From contig NBAY01000045.1 of the NCBI GenBank assembly GCA_002794775.1, positions 124,001 through 188,000 on the forward strand: a DNA stretch of 64,000 nucleotides, in the 5' to 3' direction. The notes under the pieces were generated by a model. That model saw only the letters and a list, made by a program, of their open reading frames with translations, had not been told where the DNA came from and searched no databases. The position numbers and the translations under genes were made by a program. Origin of the DNA: Porodaedalea pini (Eukaryota > Basidiomycota > Agaricomycetes > Hymenochaetales > Hymenochaetaceae). The first letter of the stretch is position 1. Each line of letters starts with the position of its first letter. Positions 33,031 through 44,779 of the stretch are shown here, in pieces.

Positions 33031-34705
33031 TGCAAGAGAAGTGTTCTCGGCAGCCTCCTTTACTAAAAGATCATCGCCGCGCACAACGATGAGGCGGTGT
33101 GCCAGCTGCTGCACCTGCTCAATGATGTAAATCGGCTCCAGATCGCTCGGTTTTCTGTGGTCGATATGGAAAATCTGCGTTGCGTTCTGCACGATGCGGT
33201 TCAGGTTGACAGGAAGATAGTGGGCAGCGGAATTGTCACGGCCCGGGAAAATGAATTCACGGAGCAATTTACGATCCTCATGAAGACGGTCATATTCCTC
33301 GTCGGGTTTTTGCTGGAGCTCGAGGGATGAGTCATCGATACCGACTTGCAAAACACCAGTGAAAAAAAGTGACGTCGACTCGATAGCGATGTTCGAACTC
33401 GCGATCATTGCTACCGAACGTTTTTAATCGTTTGCCGTTCAATAAAAGCACCGTCCATACCATCCTCGCCATACACAAATTGGATCAGGTCACCCAGGGA
33501 GTTTCGTACAGTCCCGTCGTAGCAGACAGCCACGTCTTCGAGTGCCTTTACAAGTCGACGCTGAATGTAACCAGTCTCGGCTGTCTTGACAGCGCGCATC
33601 TGGGCATCCTTCATAAAGTGAGGTAGTGTGCGATGTCTGAAGCCAAACGGGATTTGCTTCCCTTCAACGGACTGCTGACCAACACAGGCGGACATCTGCG
33701 AGATGTTAATGAACGAACCCTTCGAACCCGCGACAACCATCTGTTTGACATTGTTGTCCTCCTTCAGGTTCTTCTGTGCGTATTGACCGGAGTGGTCACG
33801 CGCCAAGTTGAGCTCGCGTTCGACTCGACTCTCGAACGACTCGCGAATAGTCATACCCGGTGCAGCTTTCAAACGGTCGTTAGATGCATCTTCAATGGCC
33901 TGCACGACATTCTGCTTCCGCATCTTGATCTGCTCCGTGATGTACGCCATTGTCTTCCTGTCCGCGACCGTATCACCAATGCCTATACTGAATCCCTTGT
34001 GGAACAGCCAGTAATCAACGATCTGCTGGAGAGCAGTGAACAGCGTACGAGTCGCTTCGAGACCTTTTTCGCGGAAGACGACGTGGATAAAACCGCCTTG
34101 CGACACTCCAACTGTCTTTTTCTCCACGATACCAAAGATGATCTCGCTGTTTTCAATAGGTATGGCATCGTCGAAAACGGGGCTCGAAGATTTCGGATCA
34201 GGCGAGCGATGTATGCTTATTCCGCGAGGAATCGTCATGCTAAGAATCTGTTTGCCCGTCCATAATGGCTTTGACTTCAAGATCGCCGGCGTCGGAATCG
34301 TGCCGTCCCAATCCGGCACCCAGAGCAGGATGTTTTGCACCTGCACCCAGTCGAGGAAGCTTTCCCGCAGAGTGAATTTCCGGACCGCACGACGTGTCGT
34401 GTACGATGTCCATAACAGGTTTGTTCGCCTGCGCCGAGATGATCTGCTTCGCAACCCATGCAATTTGACTGAGCTCGGCTCTCGTCTCTTCGCTCTGAGG
34501 AACGCTAGACGGAGCTGAGAAAGAGATGTAAAGCTGATCTTAAAAGTGACATACTGCATGTTCATCTCATTGCCATCGAAATCGGCGTTATACGGTGGAG
34601 TGACGGAAAGATTTAGACGAAAGGCTAAAATACACTAATCAGCGACCATACAATGAGTTAAAGGTGGATAAACACGTACTAGAGTAAGGCATAGCCTCGC
34701 CGGAG
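33025..34705 (-). pseudogene. RPB1: RPB1 (RNA polymerase II largest subunit) pseudogene fragment
   Basis: Covers the active-site region of the largest Pol II subunit, from MPYSTFRLNLSV to a breakpoint after [10 protein letters not shown]. An intron (GTACGTG...TTTTAG) lies within MPYS|T, and a second (GTATGTC...GTCTAG) within NMH|VPQ. The metal-binding signature NADFDGD reads NADFDGN (codon near 34,575), losing an invariant Asp. A 2-bp deletion follows TSCG. Long clean blocks follow ([51 protein letters not shown]). About 36 residues before [15 protein letters not shown], at the start of the bridge helix, are deleted. More frameshifts occur near 33,410. It joins the BTB gene on one side and PRP8 on the other, all in the same orientation. 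Confidence 0.92.
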
Positions 34706-37123
34706 AAGGCTTCTTCTCATCAACTGCAGAGGATTTCTTCGTTGCTGTCTTCTTCCCTTCAGCTGTTGCTACAGATGCAACTGATCGAATTGAATTTGCC
34801 GACGGTGACTTTCGAATGACGGGCGTCTTGTTCGCTGTTGTTTTCGTAGATACTGTAGTAACGAGCGACACCTTCCATGTGCGCGACGCCGCGTTTACCG
34901 TACTAATTGGCGTCGCACTCGTTTCAGAGACGCGAGGCGGCCGTCCTTTAGGTAGCGCTGGCGCCGGCGTTTTAGGAGATCTTGAGGTTCCGGTGCTGCG
35001 CATCGAGGTCGCTGACGTGGTCAAGACTTTCCTTGACCAAGTAACAGAGTCACGCGAAGTCATATTCTCGCGAGGCGTCTTCAATGTAGACTCGCGTATT
35101 GAAGCCCCGCCCCTGCTGCTGGACATTGACACATTCGAGAGCGAGGATGTCGGTCACGAGGGCGGATGAGGTGGACGAAGAGTACCTTGCTGGCCTGCAG
35201 TGGCGGCATTTCTGCGGATAGTCGATGCATGTGAACGAGTAGATGAAACAGAGGCGGCGACAGACTTTGGTCTTTGCATGGAGACAATGTTCGGTAGTTT
35301 TACACTCGTGACACCTGCGTCTTTCCTAGTCGTGCGCGGTGAACGAGAAGCTACATCGGGTCGTCCAGAAACCATGGAAGATGACGTGGTAGAGCGCGCA
35401 AGGGACGAGGTCGAGCCCTTTGGTCGCGGGCTTTCTTGTTCGTCACCCTCCCCATCCACGTCCATACCTGAAGTATACGAGAGTGCACTCGGTGCCCTAT
35501 GGACGCTTGGACTCGTGCTACGCGGGGTGGACGGCGCAAACTTCGAGTCTCCTTACACTCACGCTCCGTCGCAGTCGTAAGGCGCGATGACGTTCGGCTA
35601 GTCGTCGACGCAACGCTGCGCGCTACGCTCCGGACAGATGCGCTAGACGAGGTGACAGCTGCGTTCCCGCGAGCAAGGTTCTCGTTCAGCATACTCATAC
35701 GAAGCGAATGCGACGTGCTCATGCTATCGCGTTCAGCGGTGTCTTCGACCTTGCTGAGAGTAGGGCGAAGGCCTGCTCGCATAAGCGGCCCACGCACCGT
35801 GTTGGAGTTGCTCGTCGTCGGCGTTAGAAGATCTTCGACCGGGTTGTTGATCTCTGTAGATTGTTATTAGCAATGCCATCGCTGATCTCCTTGATCCCCC
35901 GACTTTCCAACGCATCGAAGCCACCCTCGTTCCGGATACCGACCCAGCGCCTTCGAAGCAGATCCATACGAGTCTGTTCAACTTGAACACGGATGTGGGA
36001 AATGCTTGATAAGAGGGTCTCGCTTGGTTCCGTAGGGTGCTGATGGAGAAGAATTGAAACGAGAGACTGCGAAGGAATGAGCACAACAATAAACCCGATT
36101 ATATTTTAATACTCACCTGATAGAGCATGCCAGCATTCGACTCCGCCATGCCCCTCCGCACAGCCTCCATAACCCACTCAACGCACTCCCCGTCCTCAAA
36201 CCGTCCTAGCCCATCATTCTCCATAACTCGTGCTCATTGAAACAATTCTCCTCCTCGTTGCAAAGCAGCGCATCCACAAACCCCCTTGCTCTCATAACCA
36301 TCACTCTCACACCCTCTACCCAGGCTTCGCGCACAGAGTTGAGCTTCGCGAAGGCCGCATGTGCAGCGAAGCAAAGGAAACGCATTCTGCGGGAGCGCAC
36401 ACTTCTTCAGGCCAGTCATCAACCCGTCTTTCGTCTTCTGCGGGAGTGCAGCGAAGTCCGGCGTGCACCAGCCCTCTCCGAGAAGACCAACAAGGGCACG
36501 CCGCGCGCTGCGCTCAAGGTATGTGCTCTGCACGTCTGGACGCACGGAAAACACGAGTGTACGCGGTGCGCGACATGCACACTGGCGGCAGCGACACCCA
36601 CCTGTGCCCCAGCGACCTCCAGTGATACGTTCATACTCAGCAAATTCGAGGAAAGCGTGGAAGAGCCCATGGAGCATCTCCTGCACGAGGCGTGCCTGCA
36701 CCTTGTCAAGGAGCGTTTGAAATTGAAGATAGTTCGCGGAGCACAGGATAGCGAAAGCGGTGTCCAAGTCATATGAACAGTTGCTGAAGCTGAGCGTGCC
36801 GGTATATAAGTATCCTAAGGCAAAGTGCAGTGCTGGAGGAGTGAAGGGAGGCGAGGGAAGGCGAAGGCTCGTGAGCTCGCCGGGGGCAGGGTATTCTTGA
36901 GACCATAGGTGATGAGTTGATCGTAGAAATACGGTGCACGCGTTACAAGAACAAATCGATGCGAGCAGAAGACAGCGGTCGTCTCTTCTTCATTGGAAGG
37001 AGCACCTATTGCTGGCATATCGCTGTGTAATTCAATGCGAGCATCAGAATACAGACGAGACCTCCACATGAAGACAAGGTCCTTCCGAAGCTTGTCGACG
37101 CGTGCCTCTTCCACATCGGCATC
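34706..37123 (-). pseudogene. BTB/POZ-domain protein gene, 3' part, frameshifted
   Basis: Continuation of 48994-49660 after the Plavaka insertion. Minus-strand order: EEARVDKLRKDLVFMWRSRL and the BTB core (ELHSD, TTAVFCSHRFVLVTRAPYF, about 37,090-36,910); a 1-bp loss after QLITYG (about 36,900); ALHFALGYLYTGTLSFSN and DTAFAILCSANYLQFQTLLD; EMLHGLFHAFLEFAEYERI; a Cys cluster CRCRQCACRAPR; FGEGWC-like sequence; and another 2-bp shift at NAFPLL (about 36,385). An intron follows (about 36,117-36,070), then SLVSILLHQHPTEPSETLL. It ends with a long disordered Ser/Thr/Arg-rich tail to about 34,706. The tail passes straight into RPB1. BTB proteins commonly act as cullin-3 adaptors; the role of this family is unknown. 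Confidence 0.75.
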
Positions 37124-37465
37124 GCCATCAGGAAAAACCTCCCGGCCGGAATTCGCAGAATCACTGGAATCTGCTGGAATTTCTGGCGATTCCAGGCGAT
37201 TCTGGTTCTTGGATATTCCCAAGGGGTCATTCTAGGTTCTATGCATTCTGAAGGATTCTGACCTGATTCCAATAATATTCCGCTCTTTTTCTTAGGGTAT
37301 TCCAGTAGTTTCCGACTGCAAAAAAATGAAATTATATTCTAAATGCATTGCATTATAATTACTTAGACTGTTCAATCATCAGATAGGTCTGCCCAGTCCA
37401 GTGCGTTGTCTGCTGTAACACCCTACACATTAAGATTAGCATGCCTAGCGAGCACCTGAATCAGC

Positions 37466-40350
37466 TCAAACAAGTATATGATAGCAAAAAAAAAATGCGT
37501 ACGGTGTCTGAGCAGCAAGGAATAGCTCATGCAACAATGCGTGATACTTGCGTTGCTTGACACTCAGGTTGATAAGGCTTTGGAGATGCGTTGCGTACTC
37601 CATCTTGAATTTCGGGAGGCTCATCTCAGGAAGTTTATGTTTCGAAGTTTGAGTATAGGCCTCCAGAGCATAGTATACCTGATAGATGAGAGTCAGCGAT
37701 CGTATAGAAAGAACAGTTAGCTGGCATACAAGTAACGCCGCTCCCGCAACAATTGTTGGTGGTATCTCCCTCTCATCAGGGCGGTCAGGGAAAGTGGACG
37801 CGAAGAACTCAGGGTGAAGAACAAAAATAGAGCGCTTTGCTCCTTTCAGTGGATAAAGAAGTAGATGGCGCAGCATATACTTGATGGCTTCATGCCGGAA
37901 TGCCATTGCAGTAGTACGCTGAAGGTTTTTTTATCAGTTTCATTACTTAGATCACAAGCAGATCGCCTACCTCTGTTGGGTCTGTATAGATATAGCTTTG
38001 CTGGCGCTGCAGTGCAGCTACCGCATTGCCTGCAGTCTCCTTCGGGACAGGTAACTGGTATATACTGATGGCCTCAAACGCTATGTCCTTCAAACATCCA
38101 CGAGATGTGCTAATGCGTTCGGAAACCTGAAAGAGAAGAAATGTTCAATAGGAGATTATCGCCAGTAAAGTCACTTACTAGTCTTCTGATGCCCATGTAA
38201 TAAGCTCCCTTGCCTTCCATAATGCGTGTTTCGATGTCCGCTTCGTTATTCTTCCGCACAGCATCAACTCCAAGCTTCATGATCATGGCATCCCGCTCAT
38301 CACCATCTACAACAACACCGTGCAGAAGAATTGAACTGCACAGGTCATCGAAGACGTCACTCAGCACTCTCCGGACCTTAGGCGACTGCGGTGTTAGTTT
38401 TGGGTTTCGCGGATTAACAAGCTCAATAGAGTCAGGATGGAGAATCTGTGTTATCTGCGTGAAGGAGGTGATGGAGTCCAGCTCAGACGTAGCCACAGAA
38501 GCACGCTCGCCCTCATCGTTAGCCCCCAAATCATCAGATTCGGAGTCATTTACGGATACTCTCTACATTTAACATGTAAGAATGCGGATGATGTCAGAAT
38601 GCATAACTTACCTCCTCATCCAGTTTCCTTACTGCTCTGGTCTTCGGCTTTACATCGTTGGTTAGACTTTCAGGTTCAGAGTCAACGTACAGTGAACCAT
38701 CTGTCTCAGAGTCATCGTCTACAATGGACATGGCCTACACAGTACATCGCCATCAGAATATGCAGTCTCAAGAACTCATGCTACGCACCTCATCAGCAAG
38801 TCGTGACTGCAAGTCATGAATCCCTCTCGAGGCAGCGTCACGTAGGTCTTGATCACCTTCATCTTCTGACCCTTCCTCATCACCGTCATTCTCGTCATAT
38901 TCTTCATCGCTGCCTGGGATATCTAGCGTATCATTGTCCTTGTCTTCGCAGGCATGTACATCCTTTAGGCATATGTTTGCAGTCAGAAAAAGAAAAAGAA
39001 AGCAATCCAGGACTTACTACTTGCCGCTTGCCCTTATGGTATTCTGAAGATCGAAGAGCAGCCAGTGCAAAATTTTCCTTCCCAAGCGGCGAGCTGGCTG
39101 AAGGGGGCTTTGAAGATGTGGCAGCTGACGTTGACTGCTGTCTCCCTCCCGCAAAGCCCTTGTCGATGTTGGTGAACACACTTGCATTGGCCTTCCCCCC
39201 AGAGGAAAGAACAGCAGAGGGAGGTAGGCTCACCGCAGGCCTCAAAGCCCGCTTCTGCTTATTTGGTATGTCCGCCACATGCATACACGCCGCTTCTCTG
39301 TTGACAGGAGGAGTAGCAATCGCTGCGAGTGCAGCATCTATAGCAACTCAGTACGGAATCAGCGATGGAGATGAATACATTTTACAAACTTACGTTTTGT
39401 ATTCTCAGTATTGAGCTGTGTGACCTCTTTCGTAGCCTTTCGTGCGGCTATGGTATATCATACTATTAGAGATCATATATATCACTGATTTCCATACGAC
39501 ATACCTTTCCTTTCCATCTGCCTTTTTCCCCTTTTGATCACATATGGCTCGAATTCAACAGGGCTATGAGTCTTGACTGGAGCAGCAGCGTCGCTGGAAG
39601 TGGAACGCAGCACATCTTCAGAGTCACTTTCGTGAATAGTGCGGAACTTCATGGCCGCTCGGTCTAGATGTCGGGAAACTTTCACCGCAGCTCATGAAAA
39701 AAAAATGCCTGTAAATACACACCGTGTACAAAGGGCTGCCTCACGCCATGCCTTTTCTTGGGGGGCAGCGCTACTTTGACGGGTTGCATCCCAACCAACT
39801 GAGGAGACGACCGGCCGCTTTGAGTTGAAGTAACGTGTACCGTCTGAGTGCAAGCAATCAATTGCCCTTCGTATGCGACAGTTCTATTTACGACGTACTG
39901 TGTCGGCCTCACTGATGCTGTTCACTGTGATCTTTGCACGCGCTCCCTTCGGCTGTCTGGCCTTCTTCTTCACGGGCTCCCAATCTATTTGGCCGCTAGA
40001 TGAGTTGTCACATAAAAGAAACAAACCGATGGGTACTCACGGGCAGATGCTTCTTTTGCAGCCTTGCGCTTAGGTGGTTGGGAAGCGTCGATGTTCACAG
40101 GTATCTGCCCCACAGGAGTATCTTGAACGTTGGCCACTCCCGCAGCTTTCTTCTTGCTCGGATGGCCATGCTTGCGACGAGCAACCTCAGTCCAACACGC
40201 ATCCGTAGCAGAATCGCCGTTCAAAGGTGGGTCCTGCTTAACACGAGGGATGTCATCCAGGACTGTGTTGGATCCATCCATCGAGACCGCGTTGCGCTTC
40301 GAGCCAGCGACGGCCGCATATGAAGCCTTTCTGACAAGATTGTTAGACAT
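37466..40350 (-). CDS. DUF6532-like protein, multi-exon
   Basis: Start at 40350 (MSNNLVRKASYAAVAG). About a dozen exons are inferred from GT-AG boundaries, for example ASAR followed by GTGAGTACCC near 40,045. The N-terminal two-thirds is disordered, Lys/Pro/Asp-rich, with acidic runs (DEEYDENDGDEEGSEDEGD near 38,900). The C-terminal domain is ordered: VRRVLSDVFDDLCSSILLHG, GKGAYYMGIRRL, AISIYQLPVPKETAGNAV, FRHEAIKYMLRHLLLYPL, LHPEFFASTFPD, EIPPTIVAGAALLVCQL, then MEYATHLQSLINLSVKQRKY to the stop at 37466. This pattern matches the DUF6532 family of basidiomycetes, whose function is unknown. It lies inside the Plavaka element, so it looks like cargo. Exon edges are approximate; no frameshift was obvious. 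Confidence 0.6.
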
Positions 40351-40850
40351 CTGTTCACAGGAATGAATGAAGTGGAAGGGTAATGATAGTTAGACTTGGT
40401 TGAACGAGCAGGGGGCAAGCTCTGTGTAAATTCCGGACGAAAAGTTTTCGTTTGTGACCCTGAGCGGTCTTCGAATTGCACCCAGCACAAGCTTTCCATT
40501 CTCGTCTTGTGCATAATTGACTTTCTGTTATTGCGCGCCTCTTCAAGCCGTACTTACGGGCGCTTGTTCGACCCCCAAGTGCGGCATTTTTGATTAACAT
40601 TCCGTTAGAGTACTGATAGAAGGTATGCCGACCATGCGGACGAAGAGCCAGAGCGGCGCGGTTCAGTGCGATGGACTCCACAAAGATGAGGTTGTAGAGA
40701 TGCAGCGCAGTGAAGTGAAAGCAAGGTCGCTTAATGATGAAGAGCAATCGCAATGATCTTTTGCATGAAGCACTGTGTAGCTCTCCAAGCCGCGTAAGTG
40801 TTTAATAAGACGCATTGTACAATGAAACCTGTAGCAGTATGTAGCATAAG

Positions 40851-41186
40851 CTATTTTTTTTTCCTCTCCCTCCGCCGTTTCCTAAAGGCGAGAAAGCGAT
40901 GTATCTGCCGCTCAATGAACCGCCCAGCAGGCTGGTAGAAGTACGTGTCAATTACGCGTCCTGGCCCTGGAAGGTCATCGCATGTTTGATTCGGTGACAT
41001 TGACGAGGTGAAAAAAGAGCATTGGATGGACGAGTCGCTCGTAATGCTTGGCACGAACTCGGAATGTGGGTGATGCGTGCCAGAGCTGACAGCAAGTTCT
41101 TCCGTGTCGTCCAGCGCAGGGGTTGATGGGCCAGAGACGAACGGATCGGATGGCATGATGCACGCCCTGTCGCGGCGAAACGTCAC
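40851..41186 (-). CDS. Small unrecognised protein (about 100-111 aa)
   Basis: A frame of 111 codons, with an alternative ATG at residue 11 (MPSDPFVSGP). It is Ser/Thr/Pro-rich with a basic C-terminus (RQIHRFLAFRKRRRERKKK). Codon use is compatible with a fungal exon, and a GT-AG split upstream is possible. No domain was recognised. It lies between the DUF6532-like gene and the 170-bp repeats inside the Plavaka element. Confidence 0.3.
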   Translation of the reverse strand: MTFRRDRACIMPSDPFVSGPSTPALDDTEELAVSSGTHHPHSEFVPSITSDSSIQCSFFTSSMSPNQTCDDLPGPGRVIDTYFYQPAGRFIERQIHRFLAFRKRRRERKKK

Positions 41187-41594
41187 TGGAACGATAGTCT
41201 GTAGAGTCGAGTTAGCACTTCATACGTGCGAAACAAAACAAGTTATACACCTTTAATACAATCGAGAACCTACGCATTGCTGTTTACGCTATTGGCGATG
41301 GACGTGTAGGCGGGTGAGCCAGCTTCCTACGGATCGTGCTCCAGCGTGATCGCTGCATGTAAATGTGCGGGAATGCTGCATTTTCCTAACCGCGGTAGTT
41401 TATTCCCGGTTTAGGCTGTAATGATTGTTGGGCTCGTCCGCTCCCGCAGGCTCCGGCGAAGTTCTCAGGTTCCCTAACACCGCCGCTGCGTCCTTTGTAC
41501 AGCCGATACCCTTGAGATAATGCTTCAGATCAACAAACATCGATCTTCTTCTCCTCGAAGATGAGCAACTCCAAAGAGTCTCATTTCAGCCGAC

Positions 41595-42010
41595 AATGAA
41601 GAAGCATTCCAATCAACCGAGTGAAGTCGAAGTGCAATGCATAAGTCACCTTGCAAAGCAGTACTAAAATGTTTTTGAATCATTGAAACACAAAGCCGGC
41701 TGCACAGATTGGGCGTCTGTTGCAGTCGCCCGTTTCAAGCGCGGCCGGCCGTGTTGAACTTATCTTTTGAAAGACATTCCAAACAACCGAGTGAAGTCAA
41801 AGCGCATTAAAGTCACCTACAACCAGCAGTAAGTAAAGTATTTTGAATCATTGAAACACAGAGCCAGCTGCACAGATTGGGCGTCTGTCGCAGTCGCCCG
41901 TTTCAAGAGCAGCCGGCCGTGTTGAACTTATCTTTCGAAAGACGATCCAAACAACCGAGCGAAGTCGTAGCGCAATGCTTAAACCACCTATGACTAATAG
42001 TAAGTAAAGT
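41595..42010. repeat. About 170-bp tandem repeat, 2.5 units
   Basis: Three phases of ATTCCAA-CAACCGAG-GAAGTC occur near 41,605, 41,776 and 41,947. Each of the two full units contains GATTGGGCGTCTGT-GCAGTCGCCCGTTTCAAG, which can fold as a GGGCG/CGCCC stem. It lies downstream of the 773-codon gene, in the space before the small ORF. Confidence 0.8.
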
Positions 42011-42184
42011 CCCTATCCACTCCTTTCGCCTCATAATTAACCATGAATGTGACGGTGAGCGTATGCAAATAAAACAGAAATCAGATGATAAACGAATACA
42101 AAAACGTCAACTTGCAGGCTGATAAATACAGGTTGTCTAGTAAATAGTGAAATCTATATCTATGCCATGTACGAACAAGTGCAA

Positions 42185-44506
42185 TTAAACAGTTTTAAAT
42201 AACGTACTCAATGAAGCGGGAGGTTTACAATGCATGGATGGTATACGATTAAAAAAACGGACGAAGGTTGTCGTATAGAACCAAATCAAAAGCGCAAAAT
42301 CCCTAGTATGCAGTTCCGTATCCTCCTTTAGTGCCACTGGGCAGTTCGGCCACGCTCTCACGACATCACGCAGAGCTTGCACTGCGCCGCGGTCCAGCAC
42401 GTCGTCCCCCCAGTACTCTTTTTGAGCCTTCGACATGTCTGGAATTACAGACGGAGGGCTATGTGACGCGCCGAGGTAAACGCGAGTGAGGAGCGCGTTA
42501 CGCTGGCTGTGCTCGTCGGTGGTCATGCGGGAACACGGTAGGATCGCCTGGTCAAGTGCGTATAGCTCGTAGCGGAATAATGTTTCCATGAGCTCCCACT
42601 GTACTTCCAGCCTAAGGATTTTGTCCGCCATGATACTAGCGACAGAAACAGACTTCCCTCGCCATGTCTGCAGTTGGGTGCGATCAAACGGCGCTAACTT
42701 TCGCTCGACGCCAAACGTGACTTTCATCTTCGCAGCCTCCGCTATACGCTGACGTTTCGCGGGAGGCAAGTCGCTCGAGCGAGGATCAGCGCCGTCATTG
42801 CCTTTCGAAGGGCCAGCTGAAGAACCTTCACCCGGCATGGCGTTGTACACTCGCTCGACAAACGGGGAGACAGTGTTGGGCGGGAGCGGCGTGCTTTTCT
42901 TGTAGTCGCCATGTAGTATGTTCCTCCAATCACGCAGTTTGTGCCATACAGACTTGTCGAACAGTCTGCCATTAATGAGGATATCGAACAGAACAGGCCG
43001 AATGCAAATGTAATTTAGATACAAATCCGCCGATCTCTCGTTGGATTCGTGCGTCAGAAAGAAAGGCGGCGGAAGGGGATACAGAGCCGCAGGCGAAGAC
43101 TCATCGCCGACTGTGCCGAGGTCCTTGAGTGCTTCGTGAACAGTGTAGCAAAAAGGAGGCAGATCGGGTGTTCCATCGATGCCGTTCGGGACGTACAGTA
43201 TGCGAGCGTGGTTCACACTCGGGTTGTTGCTTATTCGACGCGTCGATCCTCCTTTCTTCCTTTTCAATGCTGCTGGCGACAGACGCACTGGAGCTGGAAG
43301 GGATGGGAGACCCATACTCGGATTGGAGGAAGACGTCACAGATGAATAGCTGAAGGGCTTCGGAGCGGGAGCGTAGTATTGAAAGTTGTACATCTGATCG
43401 AGAAGGTAGGACATATGATGGTTGTTCATGAGCTGACTCGCGGCCATGTCCCGCATGCGTGGCTCGATATCGAAGTTCCAGCTGAACAAAAGTAAACTGC
43501 CTTTGTACTTAACGTACTCCTTCGATAACTGAGATGTCCACGGAACGCACTCTTGAACATCAAAAATTTTTGTGTCGGGAGCGATCGCTTTCTCCGCAGA
43601 GATGTACCATACAGGGATGCCGAGCCGATACAAATTGTCGGCGATGGCAGCTTCTGTGGTGAAAGCGCCCTGAACCGGAAGAAGAAAGTTTTGAGCCTTC
43701 CACATTGCGTCGGGAGCGTTCATGCGTTTGACGACAACATCTAGGTAAGTATGCAACCCGCGTAGTTCGAGGATTGCTCGCTGAACATTGCGCAGAGTGA
43801 AAACTATTGTGCGGAAAGCGGCTTTTCGAAGGCGGAGACTGTCAAGCGCAGATCGGCCATTGCTCAAACAACGATCGTAGACCTTTCGCGTCTCGGGTAT
43901 GGCGACCTTACTTCCGACAGAGAACGTTTCAGCTGCAACTGTCTCGAGTAGGGTTGAAACTTTATTAACCAGGTCTTTATCCAGGAGTCCGATTTTCTCA
44001 TCCGTACGCAAATCCGTGTCGGCATCTTCGGTCAGATCATACGGGCGAGGGTTATACCACATTAGATCCTCCCCTCCGTGGTTCCAGACGATCGGGGTTT
44101 TCCAGAACGGGATGCAAGCATGATGGAAGATGTGTTTCGAGAAGTACTGAGGCCACCGTGTATATTCATGGCCACCCCAATATCCATCGTCGCGCTTCAG
44201 AATGCCGGCCTCTGTGATAAGCGGGTATTCCGGCACCCAGTTGGCGTTCGGCGTAGAGATGATCTGGTCCTGGTAATTCATATAGGCTAGGACCCTCGCA
44301 TCAAGAGCGCGTACCGGGTCGCTCGGTCCTGGATGCCTTATCTGAGACGGTATAAAAAGAATGTATACAATATACGACTCACGTAGGTCATGGGTCTTTG
44401 AGAGACGAGTCAGGGGCACTTCCTCTCCATCCCAAGTTGTTTCGACACCCCAAGCGGCCTCAGACATTTTAAGTATTCTGTAAAAGGAAGAATCAGAGAA
44501 TGTCAA
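42185..44506 (-). CDS. Large unrecognised protein carried by the Plavaka element
   Basis: A 773-codon open frame. The second Met (44467, MSEAAWGVETTW) is the likelier start because the first 13 codons look like leader. A GTGAGT...CTCAG segment of about 42 bp at DLR|IRHPG reads through in frame and may be an intron. The protein is Trp/Tyr-rich and ordered in the N-terminal half (YWGGHEYTRWPQYFSKHIF, WNHGGEDLMWYNPRPYDL), with a helical middle (AFRTIVFTLRNVQRAILEL). A Ser/Pro-rich basic linker (LKRKKGGSTRR) and a second ordered part (SADLYLNYICIRPVLFDI) follow. A possible nuclear signal (PPAKRQRI) precedes a helical C-terminus. I know no domain for it. It is intact, unlike most genes in the window, and faces away from the transposase gene. 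Confidence 0.7.
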   Translation of the reverse strand: MTFSDSSFYRILKMSEAAWGVETTWDGEEVPLTRLSKTHDLRESYIVYILFIPSQIRHPGPSDPVRALDARVLAYMNYQDQIISTPNANWVPEYPLITEAGILKRDDGYWGGHEYTRWPQYFSKHIFHHACIPFWKTPIVWNHGGEDLMWYNPRPYDLTEDADTDLRTDEKIGLLDKDLVNKVSTLLETVAAETFSVGSKVAIPETRKVYDRCLSNGRSALDSLRLRKAAFRTIVFTLRNVQRAILELRGLHTYLDVVVKRMNAPDAMWKAQNFLLPVQGAFTTEAAIADNLYRLGIPVWYISAEKAIAPDTKIFDVQECVPWTSQLSKEYVKYKGSLLLFSWNFDIEPRMRDMAASQLMNNHHMSYLLDQMYNFQYYAPAPKPFSYSSVTSSSNPSMGLPSLPAPVRLSPAALKRKKGGSTRRISNNPSVNHARILYVPNGIDGTPDLPPFCYTVHEALKDLGTVGDESSPAALYPLPPPFFLTHESNERSADLYLNYICIRPVLFDILINGRLFDKSVWHKLRDWRNILHGDYKKSTPLPPNTVSPFVERVYNAMPGEGSSAGPSKGNDGADPRSSDLPPAKRQRIAEAAKMKVTFGVERKLAPFDRTQLQTWRGKSVSVASIMADKILRLEVQWELMETLFRYELYALDQAILPCSRMTTDEHSQRNALLTRVYLGASHSPPSVIPDMSKAQKEYWGDDVLDRGAVQALRDVVRAWPNCPVALKEDTELHTRDFALLIWFYTTTFVRFFNRIPSMHCKPPASLSTLFKTV

Positions 44507-44779
44507 AAATTGTATGACAAGATCGACGTATGGGAACGAGAAAGGGGATCAGCGACGTTATAGAGTGAGTAGGCTGACTTCGTGAAAGCTGGACGATGGG
44601 ACTAAAGAACTTATCACGCTTGTATGACCGATAATGCTTGTGTACATGTGTACTCACGAGAGATAGTATGGTACGTACTCGGCTGCAAGGCAAACGGGTA
44701 GTCGGCGTATACGAAAAGCTTCGGTGACATATCGATGTCGATGTTTTTTGCTGGTAAGCACAGCAACCAAGCGGTCACT

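Noticed and set aside
12521..34705. Functional host PRP8 and RPB1 genes disrupted by transposons
   Set aside because: Both lack most of their length, contain stops and deletions, and are fused to unrelated genes; the cell must have intact copies elsewhere.
40355..40753. 132-codon minus-strand frame upstream of the DUF6532-like gene
   Set aside because: No domain, poor composition, and it overlaps the probable promoter and leader of that gene.
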